A DNA stretch of 64,000 nt from Planctomycetota bacterium. GTDB lineage: Bacteria; Planctomycetota; Phycisphaerae; Phycisphaerales; UBA1924. Shown here one piece after another: positions 52,597 to 62,543 of the stretch. The notes beneath the pieces are model-generated. The model did no database searches, was not told the DNA's origin, and saw only the letters and a list, made by a program, of their open reading frames with translations. The position numbers and the translations under genes are program-made. The DNA lies in assembly GCA_013285505.1 (NCBI GenBank), contig CP053450.1, positions 3,146,796 through 3,210,795 of the forward strand. Direction: 5' to 3'. Position 1 is the first letter of the stretch; each line of letters opens with the position of its first letter.

Positions 52597-52636
52597 CACG
52601 CAAAAGCCCCGCGACCCGTCGCGGGGCTTTTGCGTG
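52597..52636 (+). terminator. Strong terminator after the Cys-rich gene
   Basis: A perfect 18-bp stem: CACGCAAAAGCCCCGCGA (52597-52614), loop CCCG, and its complement at 52619-52636, with TTTT inside the descending strand. Symmetric, so it can act in either direction. Confidence 0.85.
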
Positions 52637-52693
52637 CCCGCGCCGGGCTCCACTAACGCTGTCGCGGCCCCGGTCGCTTACCATCCAGCCATC

Positions 52694-53131
52694 ATGACGA
52701 CCTTCCTCTTCAAGACCGAGCCGGGCGACTATTCCTGGGACGACATGTTGCGAGACAAACGCACGGCGTGGACGGGCGTCTCCAACGCGGCCGCGCAGAT
52801 GCACATGCGCACGGCCCGCCAGGGCGATCAGGTGCTCTTCTACCACACCGGGAGTGACAAACGCATCGTCGGTCTCGCCAAGGTCGTCAAGGGCGCATAC
52901 CCCGACCCCGAGCGCCCCGGCATGACCGCCGCGGGCCACACCAAGTTCGTGCTCGTCGATATCTCGCCCGTCGCGGACGCCACGACCGATGACGCGACAC
53001 TCGCCGCGATCAAGGCCGATGAACGCTTCGCCGACTTTGCGCTCGTGAAGCAGAGCCGGCTCAGCGCCATGGCCGTCCCCCCGAAGCTCGACAGGGCGCT
53101 CCGCAAGCTGGCGGGCCTGCCCAACGGCTGA
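52694..53131 (+). CDS. EVE-domain protein
   Basis: 145 residues, the whole of one EVE domain (thymocyte nuclear protein 1 / YTH-like fold), which binds modified nucleic-acid bases in known members. Seen are FLFKTEPGDYSWDDM at the start, the TAWTGVSNAAAQMHMRT segment, GDQVLFYHTGSDKRIVG and FALVKQSRLSAMAVP near the end. The start at 52694 begins directly with the first strand. It stands before the phosphatase gene, 32 bp apart. Confidence 0.9.
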   Translation: MTTFLFKTEPGDYSWDDMLRDKRTAWTGVSNAAAQMHMRTARQGDQVLFYHTGSDKRIVGLAKVVKGAYPDPERPGMTAAGHTKFVLVDISPVADATTDDATLAAIKADERFADFALVKQSRLSAMAVPPKLDRALRKLAGLPNG

Positions 53132-53162
53132 GCCTCTCGCACCACTCAGGACGCCCCACACG

Positions 53163-54462
53163 ATGGAAACCTTCAGCCTCGGCCGAGACCCGGTCGTGCA
53201 ATCGATCGTTGACGTCCAACGGCGGCTCAGCGAGGCCGAATCCAGCCAGCAACTCTCGTTCGAACTGGCGACGCGGCTCCGGGGGCTCGCCCGTATCAGC
53301 CATGCCGCGTCCCTCGACGTGCGAGGCCTCGATGCTGGACGGTGCCGGGCGAGATACGTCTTCGACCTCCGCGAGGGCTCCTTCTCCCCCCAGTTCATCA
53401 CCGACCACTCGCTGTGGGATGTCCCGCCCGATCATCTCGAGACACTCTCCTGCCCGACGCTGGCCCGGCTCGCGGGCGCGCACCACCCCACGCTCGTACG
53501 GGGTATCGAGGACCCGGCGTGGTCCCGCGGCGCGCTGCCGGCACGCTTCGACGCCGTGTTCGTGCCCGTCTTTGCCAAGGGCGAGGTCGCCGAGTGGGTC
53601 GTGCTCGTGCTCGAGGACGGCGCGAGTTTCGACCCGGCACTCACGGCCGTCCTGCTCTCGAGCATCAACTCCCACGCCCGCATCGTCCAGCAGTTCAAGC
53701 TCGCGGGCCGCCTCGCCGCCACCGCCGAGCGGCTCGACTGGCAGCTCCAGCGCGTCGGCGCCCTCCAACGCTCCATCCTCCCCGCGCTCCCTGATCCGAT
53801 CCCCGGCCTCTCGATAGCAGCGCGCTACGCCCCCTGCAACGCCGCTGGAGGCGACTACTACGAGGTCCGCGCATTCGCCGACGGCACGCTCGGTGCACTC
53901 ATCGCCGATGTCTCCGGTCACGGCGTCGATGCCGCCGTCGTCATGGCCATGGTCCGCTCCGCCACCGCCGCTTACTGGCTCGGCGGGGCGGGTCCCGACG
54001 ACCTGGCCCCACACCTCAACCGCGTCCTGTGTGGGCTCCTGCCGCCGGGCATGTTCGTCACGGCACAGCTGGTCTTCATCGACCCGGCCACGTGGGAGGG
54101 GCGTCACCATGATCGCCGGGCACCCGCCCGCCCGGCTGCGCCGCGCCGGCGGCCGGATCGAGCCTCTCGGGCACACCACCGCCCCACCACTCGGGCTCGA
54201 TCCAGATCTGCCCGATGAACCGTGCGCGCACTTCCGCCTTGACGCCGGCGACGCCATCGTGCTCTACACCGACGGGCTCACCGAAGCCCGGTCGCCCGAC
54301 CTCTCGATGTTCGGCATCGCCGGGCTCGACCGGTCGCTCGTCGATCCCCACACCGACGCCGACTCGCTCCTCAACAGGATCGTGGCCGACGTTGAACGCC
54401 ACACCGGCGGCGCGCTCCCGGACGACGACCAGTGCGCGGTGGTCATCCGCCGCGACGCCTGA
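53163..54462 (+). CDS. GAF-like / SpoIIE-type PP2C phosphatase, frameshifted
   Basis: About 432 residues after removing one G from the G4 run at 54098-54101. Residues 1-180 resemble a GAF sensor. The PP2C-SpoIIE domain has LQRSILPALPDPIPGLSIAARYAPCNAAGGDYYEV, GALIADVSGHGVDAA with metal-binding Asp, and in the shifted frame IAGHPPARL, DAIVLYTDGLTEARS and DDDQCAVVIRR. Such phosphatases act on anti-anti-sigma proteins in stress signalling. The domain is complete across the shift, so the break is likely an error. Confidence 0.83.
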
Positions 54463-54477
54463 GCAACGCAGGCACGC

Positions 54478-55302
54478 TCACTCGATGTGGATCTTCGACG
54501 GGTCGATCTCGGCCCGCGGCGGCCTCGGGTCCATCTCCTCCAACGCCCGGCGCACGATCGATGAGATCGCCCAGTTCCGGTACCACTTGCTGTCGGCCGG
54601 CACCACAAACCACGGCGCGTGCTCGGTCGAACACCGCGAGAGCGCATCGGTGTACGCCTCCTGATACTCGGCCCACCGCTTCCGCTCGGCCAGGTCGCCC
54701 ATCGAGAACTTCCACAGCTTGTCGGGCTCGTCCAGCCGCGCCTGCAGCCGCTGCTTCTGCTCGCCCTTCGAGATGTGCAGAAATACCTTCAGGATCGTCG
54801 TCCCGCTCCCGGCCAGCAACCGCTCGAACGCGTTGATCTCCTCGTACCGCCGGCGCCACACATCCTCCGGCACCAAACCGTGCACGCGCACCACCAGCAC
54901 GTCCTCGTAGTGCGACCGGTTGAAGACGACGATCCGTCCGTGCCCCGGAGTCTTGCGGTGGACTCGCCACAGATAGTCGTGGGCCAGCTCTTCGGGCGTC
55001 GGCTGCTTGAACCCCTCGACCCGCACGCCCTGCGGGTTCAAGGCCCCGAACACGTGGCGGATCGTCCCGTCCTTCCCCGCGGTATCCATCCCCTGCAGGA
55101 CCACCAGCACCGACCGCTGACTCTCGGCCCAGAGCCGGTACTGCAGGTCCTGCATCGCCAGGATGTTCTCGGCGTGCAACGCCGCGGCCGCGGCCCGCTC
55201 CTGCGATTCCGGCCCGCTCAGGCCGGGCGTCCGTCCCGGATCGATCGCCGAGAGGTCCACCGCCGAGCCCGGTTCGATTCTGTGCAGTTCGTAGGGGTGC
55301 AT
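54478..55302 (-). CDS. ppk2: Polyphosphate kinase 2 family protein
   Basis: 274 residues. The Walker A motif is LQGMDTAGKDGTIRHV (about 70-85), the Walker B/substrate motif FNRSHYEDVLVVRV (about 125-138), and the lid region KWKFSMGDLAERKRW follows. PPK2 enzymes move phosphate between polyphosphate and nucleotides in the cytoplasm; 'MDTAGKDG' fits the class that phosphorylates nucleoside diphosphates or monophosphates. Its start at 55302 is followed by the family's basic N-terminal segment. It converges with the phosphatase gene. Confidence 0.92.
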   Translation of the reverse strand: MHPYELHRIEPGSAVDLSAIDPGRTPGLSGPESQERAAAAALHAENILAMQDLQYRLWAESQRSVLVVLQGMDTAGKDGTIRHVFGALNPQGVRVEGFKQPTPEELAHDYLWRVHRKTPGHGRIVVFNRSHYEDVLVVRVHGLVPEDVWRRRYEEINAFERLLAGSGTTILKVFLHISKGEQKQRLQARLDEPDKLWKFSMGDLAERKRWAEYQEAYTDALSRCSTEHAPWFVVPADSKWYRNWAISSIVRRALEEMDPRPPRAEIDPSKIHIE

Positions 55303-55348
55303 CGGGTCACCCTACCAGAGTCGGGAGGCCCGCACGCCCGATCTGCAT

Positions 55349-56020
55349 TCACACACGCCGCCGCCGTCGCCGGAACACGCGATCGGCCTCCTCGGCATGG
55401 CTGAACTCCGGCACGTCGTCCCCGTCGTTGAAGTAGTGGAGAATCCACGTCAGCCGGCCCTTGCGGTAGAGTTCGGCGAACATCTCGACCGCCTCCGGTG
55501 CGTGGTGCGTGCCCGCCCCCCGCTTGATCTCTTCGATCGCCCGCTCGGCCGCATCCTCACCGACCTCGTGCCGATAGGGACGGTGACTCGTCATCGCATC
55601 GAACGTATCGACAACCGCGAAGTACCTCGCCGCCGCCGGGATCTCCTCACCGGCGTACCCGTACGGGTACCCCTTCCCGTCCCACCGCTCGTGGTGGAAC
55701 CGCACCAGATCGAGCACCAACGGGTCCTCGACATCCATCGCCACCATGCGCGCAAATCCCGACACCGGGTGCTGCTGGATGACCTCGAACTCCTCGCCGG
55801 TGAGCCGCCCCGGCTTGGTCAGGATCTCCCGCGGCGTGTCCAGCTTGCCCACATCGTGCAGCGCCGCCGCGTGCGTCAGTTCCTGCATCCGCTCGGCCGC
55901 GACGCCCGCCTCCTCGGCCATCGCGAGCGTGTAGAGCACCACCCGCCACGTGTGCGCCGCGGTCGAGAGGTCCTTGCCCTCGATCGCCTTCACCAGTTGC
56001 TGCACACGTACCGGGTCCAT
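55349..56020 (-). CDS. HD-GYP-type phosphohydrolase
   Basis: 223 residues, one HD-GYP domain. Metal-binding motifs are visible: HTWRV, HDVGKLDTP (HD, about 52-60), QHPVSG, HHERWDGKGYPYG (HHE...DGxGYP), and FDAMTSHRPYR. The GYP triad is present as 'GYP'. These enzymes break down cyclic-di-GMP or related dinucleotides. No sensor domain is attached. ATG 56020 has GGAGG eight bases upstream; a longer upstream frame lacks this. Confidence 0.9.
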   Translation of the reverse strand: MDPVRVQQLVKAIEGKDLSTAAHTWRVVLYTLAMAEEAGVAAERMQELTHAAALHDVGKLDTPREILTKPGRLTGEEFEVIQQHPVSGFARMVAMDVEDPLVLDLVRFHHERWDGKGYPYGYAGEEIPAAARYFAVVDTFDAMTSHRPYRHEVGEDAAERAIEEIKRGAGTHHAPEAVEMFAELYRKGRLTWILHYFNDGDDVPEFSHAEEADRVFRRRRRRV

Positions 56021-56164
56021 CGCCGAATCCTCCGAAGCGCAGGATATCGCCCGCGCAGCCCCCCCCGGAGCCCGGCATCCCCGGTTTGATCGTCGCATCC
56101 GGGCCGGACCCCATACGCTGGTAAACGTTACCCGGCCCGAGTTCATTTCCACGGAGTCAACCCC

Positions 56165-56521
56165 ATGACCACCGCCCAGCTGCTGACACTCCGCGATCTC
56201 CCGACCGATCACCCCATGCCCCTGATCAGCCGCCAGCGCGTAATCGGCGAGCAGATGATGATCTCGCGGGTCGTGCTCGAGCCCGGTTTCGAGGTCCCCG
56301 TACATCACCACGAGAACGAGCAGATGGTGGTCATGCTCACCGGCCGGGCCGAGTTCGATCTTGAGGAACCCGCGGGCGCACGCACGGTCGAGGTCCAGGG
56401 CGGTCAGGTGCTGCTGCTCCCCTCCAATGTCCCTCACGGCTGCCGGGCCATCGAGCGGTGCGAGATCCTCGATCTCTTCAGCCCGGTCAGCGAGAAGACC
56501 GGTATCGACGCGAAGGACTAG
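56165..56521 (+). CDS. Small cupin-domain protein
   Basis: 118 residues forming one cupin barrel. Motif 1 reads PGFEVPVHHHENEQMVVMLTG with the three His and Glu of a metal site, and motif 2 is GGQVLLLPSNVPHGC. Such proteins bind or sense small molecules. The specific role is unknown. Its stop overlaps the end of the convergent phosphatase by 4 nt. Confidence 0.88.
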   Translation: MTTAQLLTLRDLPTDHPMPLISRQRVIGEQMMISRVVLEPGFEVPVHHHENEQMVVMLTGRAEFDLEEPAGARTVEVQGGQVLLLPSNVPHGCRAIERCEILDLFSPVSEKTGIDAKD

Positions 56522-57645
56522 CCCTCGCCGTCGAGCACCCTGATCAGGAGCAGCGTCCGGTCGTCATCGACCCGGCCGATCGCCGCGACGTCCTCCACGA
56601 GCCGCTCAAACATCTCTGCCAGCGGCAACGCCGCGTGGCGCTCGACCAGCCCCGCAAAGCCGTCAACCCCCAGTTGCCGCCCGTCCGCCCCGGACACCTC
56701 GATCAGCCCATCGGTCAGCACGACCAGCAGATCGCCCGCGGCACACCGCGCCTCACGCGACGGGAACGACTCCCCCGCCATCACACCCAGCGGCAGCGCT
56801 TCGTTCTCCAGCCGCGTCACCGCACCCTCGCCCGCCCGCCACCACAGGATCGGCAGGTGCCCGGCCATCGCGTAGCGGAGCACCCCGCCGGGCGAGACGC
56901 GCAGCGCCGCGAAGGTCACGAAGATCTCCGGATCGGTCAGGTCCTCCACCACGTCGTTGACCTGGGCGAGCACCCCGCCCATGTCCGCCCCCGCGCGCCT
57001 GGCCGTGTGAATCGCCGACTTGGTCATCGCCATCACCACGCCCGAGCGCACGCCGTGCCCGGTCACATCGCCGAGGTACACGTCCATCGCATCGTCGTCG
57101 ACGACAAGATCAACCAGATCCCCACCCACCTCCGTGCTCGGCATCGATCGCCCGAACACCTCGTACCCGTGCGCGCGCACCTCGATCGGCGGCACAAGCC
57201 TCGCGTGGATCTGCTGCGCGAGCGCCAGCTCGGTCCGCTCACGCAGACTCCTGCGCCCCTCCGTCGAGATGAATGCAATGAACAGCCCGTATCCGGTTGC
57301 CACCAGCGCCATCGAAACCATGCCGACCCAGTCAAAACCGACCACGCGGGGCCACGCCCAACCGGGAAGCAGGCCGCCAAAACCGGTGAAGGTCGCCAGC
57401 TGCATCCCGAGCGCGGCCGCGATCCACCCGATGTGGTACGTAAACGCCATCGCCCAGAACATGCCGATCAGCCCCGAGCACACCAGCGCGGTCAGCACGC
57501 CCGCGAACGCCGGCGAATCGCCGAGCGCCATCGGCAGCACCATCCCCGGCGCAAAGGTGCAGAACACCGCACCGAAGAACAACACCCTCCCCCGCCTGGG
57601 AATCGTCGACCAGAACGCGGCACGGGACTGGCGGCTCGTGGACAT
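56518..57645 (-). CDS. Membrane-anchored SpoIIE-type PP2C phosphatase
   Basis: 375 residues. The first 125 contain four hydrophobic helices. Then comes a helical linker (LRERTELALAQQIHARLVPP) and a PP2C-SpoIIE domain: GRSMPSTEVGGDLVDLV, YLGDVTGHGVRSGVVMAM with metal-binding Asp, YAMAGHLPILWWR and GDLLVVLTDGLIEVSG. It is likely a sensor phosphatase of a partner-switching pathway. Together with the gene at 53163 it makes two such enzymes within 5 kb. Confidence 0.88.
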   Translation of the reverse strand: MSTSRQSRAAFWSTIPRRGRVLFFGAVFCTFAPGMVLPMALGDSPAFAGVLTALVCSGLIGMFWAMAFTYHIGWIAAALGMQLATFTGFGGLLPGWAWPRVVGFDWVGMVSMALVATGYGLFIAFISTEGRRSLRERTELALAQQIHARLVPPIEVRAHGYEVFGRSMPSTEVGGDLVDLVVDDDAMDVYLGDVTGHGVRSGVVMAMTKSAIHTARRAGADMGGVLAQVNDVVEDLTDPEIFVTFAALRVSPGGVLRYAMAGHLPILWWRAGEGAVTRLENEALPLGVMAGESFPSREARCAAGDLLVVLTDGLIEVSGADGRQLGVDGFAGLVERHAALPLAEMFERLVEDVAAIGRVDDDRTLLLIRVLDGEG

Positions 57646-57685
57646 GGCCAGAGACTAAACGATTCGGGGCGCGCGCATCACCGAA

Positions 57686-58792
57686 TCAGCCCCTGCCCCG
57701 CCTGGCCCGCTCGGCCTCGATCGTGCTCAGCACGTCCGCCTGGTGGTCCGCGTGATAGCTCGACCGCACCAGCGGCCCGCTCACCACGACCTTGAACCCC
57801 CGCTTGAGCCCCTCTTCCTCGTAGACCTTGAACTGCTCGGGCGTCACCCAGCGGTCGATCGGCAGGTGGTTGCGCGAGGGCTGGAGATACTGGCCGATGG
57901 TCAGGATGTCGCAGGGGTCCCCCGCGTCCGGCCCGTCGTGCTTGCTCGTCCCCTCCAGCACCTGGTCCATCAGTTCGAGCACTTCCTCGTCCCGCTCGCC
58001 GATACCGACCATGATCCCCGTCTTGGCGACCCGGCCCTGGGCCTTGACCCGCCGCAGCAGCTCGATCGACCGGGCGTACTTGGCGCTCGGCCGCACCGCC
58101 GGGTACATCCGCGAGACGCACTCGATGTTGTGGTTGATGATGTGCGGCTCGGCGTCGATCACCATCTGCAGGGCGGCCTCGTTGCCCTCAAAGTCCGGGA
58201 TAAGCACCTCGATCGACATCCCCGGGCAGGCGTCCTTGCTCCGGACGATCGTCTCGGCCCAGATCCCCGCCCCGCCGTCCGGCAGTTCGTCTCGGTTCAC
58301 GCTCGTGATCACGATGTGCTTGAGCCCCGCCCCCTGGTGCATCAGGCGGAGCGAATCGGCCACCCGCCGCGGCTCGTCCTTGTCCAGCACCGGCGGCCGC
58401 CCCGTCTTTACGTTGCAGAAACCGCACGCCCGGGTGCAGGTATCCCCCAGGATCATGATGGTCGCCACGCCTCGTGCCCAGCACTCGCCCATGTTCGGGC
58501 AGCCGGCCTCCTCGCAGACTGTGTGGAGTCGGTGCTCATCGAGAATGCCCTTGAGTTTCGTGTAACCCTCGCCCCCGGGCACCTTTGCGCGGAGCCACGG
58601 GGGTTTGCGCTTCACGCCCAGCGTGTGCGGCTGGTCGCTGCCGTTGTTGAGCACCATCCCGGTCAGGCTCACCAGCGGCTTGTCGACCCGCCGCAGGGGA
58701 TCCCCCCCAGGCGTTCGCGGGTGGCGCGGCACCGGCTTGGGCACAGGGGCAGACGGAGTTTGTTTGGTTGGATCGGCACTGGGAGCAGTCAT
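57686..58792 (-). CDS. lipA: Lipoyl synthase
   Basis: 368 residues, radical SAM enzyme that inserts sulfur into protein-bound octanoyl groups. The auxiliary 4Fe-4S motif [12 protein letters not shown] (Cx4Cx5C), the radical SAM motif CTRACGFC (Cx3Cx2C), and the conserved MKTGxMVGxGE-like [14 protein letters not shown] are present, as is the C-terminal RSSYHADHQ. The first 45 residues are a family-specific Pro-rich extension. The start at 58792 has a close-set AAGGAA; the extension could begin elsewhere. Confidence 0.95.
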   Translation of the reverse strand: MTAPSADPTKQTPSAPVPKPVPRHPRTPGGDPLRRVDKPLVSLTGMVLNNGSDQPHTLGVKRKPPWLRAKVPGGEGYTKLKGILDEHRLHTVCEEAGCPNMGECWARGVATIMILGDTCTRACGFCNVKTGRPPVLDKDEPRRVADSLRLMHQGAGLKHIVITSVNRDELPDGGAGIWAETIVRSKDACPGMSIEVLIPDFEGNEAALQMVIDAEPHIINHNIECVSRMYPAVRPSAKYARSIELLRRVKAQGRVAKTGIMVGIGERDEEVLELMDQVLEGTSKHDGPDAGDPCDILTIGQYLQPSRNHLPIDRWVTPEQFKVYEEEGLKRGFKVVVSGPLVRSSYHADHQADVLSTIEAERARRGRG

Positions 58793-58955
58793 TTCCTTTA
58801 CAGTAGGTTGCGGCTCTCGATCGGGACGCCGCGGACCTGCCCCCTTTGGCACAACAACTGGGACGATCTGCCATGACGGGTTCAACCGACCCGGTGTTTC
58901 CGGTCGATCCACTCCCCGAGCAGACGGGAGAAAGTCCTCCCCGGGCCCCCGCAGA

Positions 58956-58983
58956 TTGACACCTAACGGGGTTCTGCTAGCGT
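58956..58983 (+). promoter_or_regulatory. Candidate promoter of the export/exosortase genes
   Basis: TTGACA (58956-58961), 16-nt spacer, TAGCGT (58978-58983). The -35 box is perfect and the -10 weak. The start point would be near 58990, about 95 nt upstream of the first codon. Confidence 0.45.
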
Positions 58984-58994
58984 TCCGGACCGAA

Positions 58995-59023
58995 CTGCAG
59001 ACGACCGACGTTCGTCCTTGCAG
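58995..59023 (+). promoter_or_regulatory. Leader hairpin before the export gene
   Basis: CTGCA-GACGA (58995-59004), 7-nt loop, TCGTC, 2-nt bulge, TGCAG (59019-59023): a two-part stem at the start of the predicted leader. It could affect RNA stability or be regulatory. Confidence 0.35.
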
Positions 59024-59085
59024 AACCACACCTCCGTCGGGGGCACGCCGCTCCCGATCAGTCCGCCGGTTGAAGGAGTCCACCC

Positions 59086-60576
59086 TTGGGACCGACCGCT
59101 GCCTTCTCGACCCCCCGTCCGTCACCCCGACGCACCCACGCCCTCGTTCTGCTCGGCCTCGCCGGCGGCATGTTCGCGGCGCTCAGCGGCTGCTCGAGTG
59201 ACCTCGACACCTACTTCGATCCGAGCAAGGTCGCCCGAATGGAGGCCACCCCGACTTCCGTGCCGATCCTCGACCGGATCGCCGCCATCGAGGGCCCCGC
59301 GGACCAGTACGTCGAGCACGACTCCATCCGACCCGAAGACCTCCGACCCGAAGCCTTCGAGTACCGCATCGGCCCCGGCGACACCCTCGAAGTCCGCATC
59401 TGGGACATCATCAGCCCGGGGCAGGTCGAGATCTATCCGCTCCTGGTTGACACCCGCGGCACGATCACCGTCCCGCAGCTCGGCAACATCAACGTGGCCG
59501 GACTCACCGCCGAGCAGGCCCGGCAGAGCATCGCCAACGCCACCGAATCGCTCGTGACCAACCCGCTCGTCCAGGTCACCGTCGGTCAGAGCCGCAACCA
59601 GACGTTCACCATCTTCGGCGCCGTCGCCGCCGCCGGGACCTACTACGTCCCCACCGCCGACTACCGCCTGCTCGAGGCCATCACCACCGCCGGCGGCATC
59701 GCCGAGACTATTCCCTACCTCTATGTCATCCGGCAGATCCCGCTCGACCAGCAGCCGACCAGCCAGGGTGCCGGCGGCACGCCCGCCGGGCAGACCCAGC
59801 CCCAGGGCGAAGAGTTCATCGACCTCCTCGACAGCCTGACCGGCGACGAGGGCGGGTCCCCCGCGGTCCTCAGCAGCGGCTCGTCCACCGACACCGCCAC
59901 CACCGCTTCGTGGCAGCCCGAGCAGCCCGCGATCGACCTGATCGAGGGCAACGCCCCCGCGGCCGCCGCCGATCAGTCCGCCACCGAGGCCAACTCCGCG
60001 TGGATCTTCGTCAACGGCGAGTGGGTCCGCACCACACGCACCTACGCCGGCAACGACGAATCCGAAGCCGACAGCCTCGTGACCCAGCGCGTGATCAAGG
60101 TCGATACGCGCCCGCTGCTCAGCGGCGATGCGCGATACAACATCATCATCCGCGCCGGAGATGTGATCCGCGTCCCGCCGACCGAGCAGGGCATCGTCTA
60201 CCTCGAGGGCGAGGTCAACGGCCCCGGCTCCTACAACCTCCCTGCCGTCGGGCCCTACACCCTCCGCCGCGCCATCGCCAGCGCCCGAGGCCTCAGCGCC
60301 ATCGGCATCCCCGAGCGGTGCGACCTCACCCGCATGGTCGGCGAAAACCGCCAGGCCACCATCATGCTGAACTACCGGGCGATCGTCGAGGGCACGCAGC
60401 CGGACGTCATCCTCAAGCCCAACGACATCATCACCGTCGGTACCACGTTCTGGGCCTACCCGCTGGCGGTCTTCCGCAACGGGTTCCGCTTCACCTACGG
60501 CTTCGGGTTCCTGCTCGACCGCAACTTCGGCAACGACGTCTTCGGCGCGCCGCCCACCAACATCTCGGGCCGCTAG
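59086..60576 (+). CDS. Polysaccharide export outer-membrane lipoprotein (Wza-like)
   Basis: 496 residues from TTG 59086, which has AAGGAG nine bases upstream. A lipoprotein signal ends at AALSGC. The Poly_export domain has [17 protein letters not shown] (about 92-108), then [21 protein letters not shown] and SLBB-like domains ([33 protein letters not shown]). A Gly/Ser/Thr-rich insertion lies between SLBB repeats. It is the outer-membrane port for an exopolysaccharide and heads the gene set that continues with the exosortase. Confidence 0.88.
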   Translation: MGPTAAFSTPRPSPRRTHALVLLGLAGGMFAALSGCSSDLDTYFDPSKVARMEATPTSVPILDRIAAIEGPADQYVEHDSIRPEDLRPEAFEYRIGPGDTLEVRIWDIISPGQVEIYPLLVDTRGTITVPQLGNINVAGLTAEQARQSIANATESLVTNPLVQVTVGQSRNQTFTIFGAVAAAGTYYVPTADYRLLEAITTAGGIAETIPYLYVIRQIPLDQQPTSQGAGGTPAGQTQPQGEEFIDLLDSLTGDEGGSPAVLSSGSSTDTATTASWQPEQPAIDLIEGNAPAAAADQSATEANSAWIFVNGEWVRTTRTYAGNDESEADSLVTQRVIKVDTRPLLSGDARYNIIIRAGDVIRVPPTEQGIVYLEGEVNGPGSYNLPAVGPYTLRRAIASARGLSAIGIPERCDLTRMVGENRQATIMLNYRAIVEGTQPDVILKPNDIITVGTTFWAYPLAVFRNGFRFTYGFGFLLDRNFGNDVFGAPPTNISGR

Positions 60577-60676
60577 CGCCGGGCCGCTCACGCCGCGGGC
60601 TGAGGCTCGGCCGAACCCGCCCGTCCGGCACGCCGTACGGGTTGGGGTCGAGTGACGAGAGAGGATTGCCGAGGCC

Positions 60677-62491
60677 ATGACCACCCAGACCGTGGCGACG
60701 ACCACAGGACACGACAGCCGAGCCGCCACCGGCAGGCTCGGGCCCCTGCTGGTCGGTGCCGCGATGGTCGCCTTCATCGCCCTCTACTGGGAGTGGATCT
60801 TCCGACAGGGCACGTTCAGCGTCAAGCACATCGAGGACTGGGGACACGCCTTCGTCATCCCCCTGATCTCGCTCTACCTGCTCTGGAGGCAGCGCCACAA
60901 GCTCGCCCGCGTGGAGGCGCGCGCGTTCTGGCCCGGGCTCTCGCTCGTGCTGCTCGGCATCGGGTGCTACGTCTTCTTCCTGCTCTCGGTCTCGAACCAC
61001 ATGCTCCAGGGTGCCGCGATGATCACCACGCTCTTCGGCGTCGTGCTCACCGCGATGGGGCCCGACGTGCTCCGCCTCGCGGCCGTGCCGGTCCTGTTCC
61101 TCGCGCTCGGCATCACGATCAGCGAAGCGATCATGATCAACCTCACGTTCCCTCTCCAGCTGCTCGCCAGCAAGGGCTCGTGGATCATCCTCAACCTCCT
61201 CGGCCCGATCTTCGGCTACACCGTGGACCTCGACGGCAACACCCTCTCCATGATCACTTCCGCCGGCGTCGAGATACCGCCGCTGAACATCGCCGAGGCC
61301 TGCAGCGGCATGCGCATGCTCGTCGCCTTCTTCGCCCTCGCGGCCGCGGTCGCCGTGCTCGGCTCGGCGGACTGGTGGCGGCGCGTCGCCGTCATCCTGC
61401 TCGCCGCGCCGGTCGCCCTGTTCATGAACATGATCCGCGTGACGGTGCTCGGTCTCATCAGCCTGATCGACCCCAACCTCGCCCACGGCGACACCCACAT
61501 GATCATCGGGACGATCCTGCTGGTGCCCTCGCTCGCGCTGTTCATGGGCGTGGTCTGGGCGCTCAACAAGGCCGCGCCCGAGCGCGTGGACGACCAGGCC
61601 GCCGCTCCGACCGGCACCCCGCTCCGTCCGCCCACGTTCCGCACGTCAGCCATCGCCGGGCTGATCGCCATGACGCTCACCATCGGGGTCGCCGCGGGCG
61701 GCGTGCACACGCTGGTCCCCCTCATGGGGCTCCACCTCCGCAAGATGCCCATCGAGCCCGCATCCGGGCTGGCGCTCACGTCGCTGCCCGAAGAGACCGA
61801 GCACTGGGTCAAGCACGGGTCCGACCGCCGTGAACCCGCCGAGATCGAGGAGCAACTGGGCACGAGCAACTACATCACCCGCGTCTATCGCCAACGCGAC
61901 CCCGCCGACCCCGCCAAGCCCAAGTTCATCGAGCTCCACGCCGCGTACTACACCGGCATGATCGACACGGTCCCGCACGTGCCCGAGCGGTGCTTCGTCG
62001 GCGGCGGCCTGCAGCTCGGCACCAGCCCCCGCAGCATGCCGCTCAACCTCGACCAGTCGCGGTGGGTCCTCGACCCGGACGTCCCGGAGGACCTCGGCCC
62101 GATCTACCGCGTCCGCACGCCCGACGGCCAGCGCGTCCGGCTGCCCCGCCAGCCCGAGAACATCCGGCTCCGCGTCAGCGAGTATCCCGTCTCCGAAGAC
62201 AGGAACATCTACGCCGGCTACTTCTTCGTCGCCAACGGCGGACACACCGAGAGCGCCAACGGCGTGCGCCTCCTGGCCTTCAAGCTTCAGGACGACTACG
62301 CCTACTACCTCAAGATCCAGTGCACCTCGTCCAGCGTCGAGTCGGGCGAAGAGCTCACCGAGCTCTCGTCTGAGCTGCTCAGCGAGCTCATCGGAGACAT
62401 CCTCCGGTGCGTGCCCGACTGGATCGATGTTCAGACCGGTATCTATCCACCCGACAACCCCAGGCGGAGCGAGGCCCCGGCCCCGCGCTAG
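60677..62491 (+). CDS. Exosortase fused to EpsI domain
   Basis: 604 residues. About 8 membrane segments (residues 20-300) form the exosortase, a membrane cysteine transpeptidase. Catalytic residues are visible: Cys in [12 protein letters not shown], Arg in [11 protein letters not shown] and His in [10 protein letters not shown]. The last 250 residues are an EpsI (DUF3485) domain, facing the periplasm, with [19 protein letters not shown] and an [17 protein letters not shown] strand. Such fused proteins accompany exopolysaccharide loci and process PEP-CTERM-type substrates. No sorting-signal substrate is visible within the window. Confidence 0.9.
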   Translation: MTTQTVATTTGHDSRAATGRLGPLLVGAAMVAFIALYWEWIFRQGTFSVKHIEDWGHAFVIPLISLYLLWRQRHKLARVEARAFWPGLSLVLLGIGCYVFFLLSVSNHMLQGAAMITTLFGVVLTAMGPDVLRLAAVPVLFLALGITISEAIMINLTFPLQLLASKGSWIILNLLGPIFGYTVDLDGNTLSMITSAGVEIPPLNIAEACSGMRMLVAFFALAAAVAVLGSADWWRRVAVILLAAPVALFMNMIRVTVLGLISLIDPNLAHGDTHMIIGTILLVPSLALFMGVVWALNKAAPERVDDQAAAPTGTPLRPPTFRTSAIAGLIAMTLTIGVAAGGVHTLVPLMGLHLRKMPIEPASGLALTSLPEETEHWVKHGSDRREPAEIEEQLGTSNYITRVYRQRDPADPAKPKFIELHAAYYTGMIDTVPHVPERCFVGGGLQLGTSPRSMPLNLDQSRWVLDPDVPEDLGPIYRVRTPDGQRVRLPRQPENIRLRVSEYPVSEDRNIYAGYFFVANGGHTESANGVRLLAFKLQDDYAYYLKIQCTSSSVESGEELTELSSELLSELIGDILRCVPDWIDVQTGIYPPDNPRRSEAPAPR

Positions 62492-62543
62492 ACTGACCGC
62501 CCAACCGCGGGCCCCGAACCAGGCCCGCGCGGAGAACTGACCT

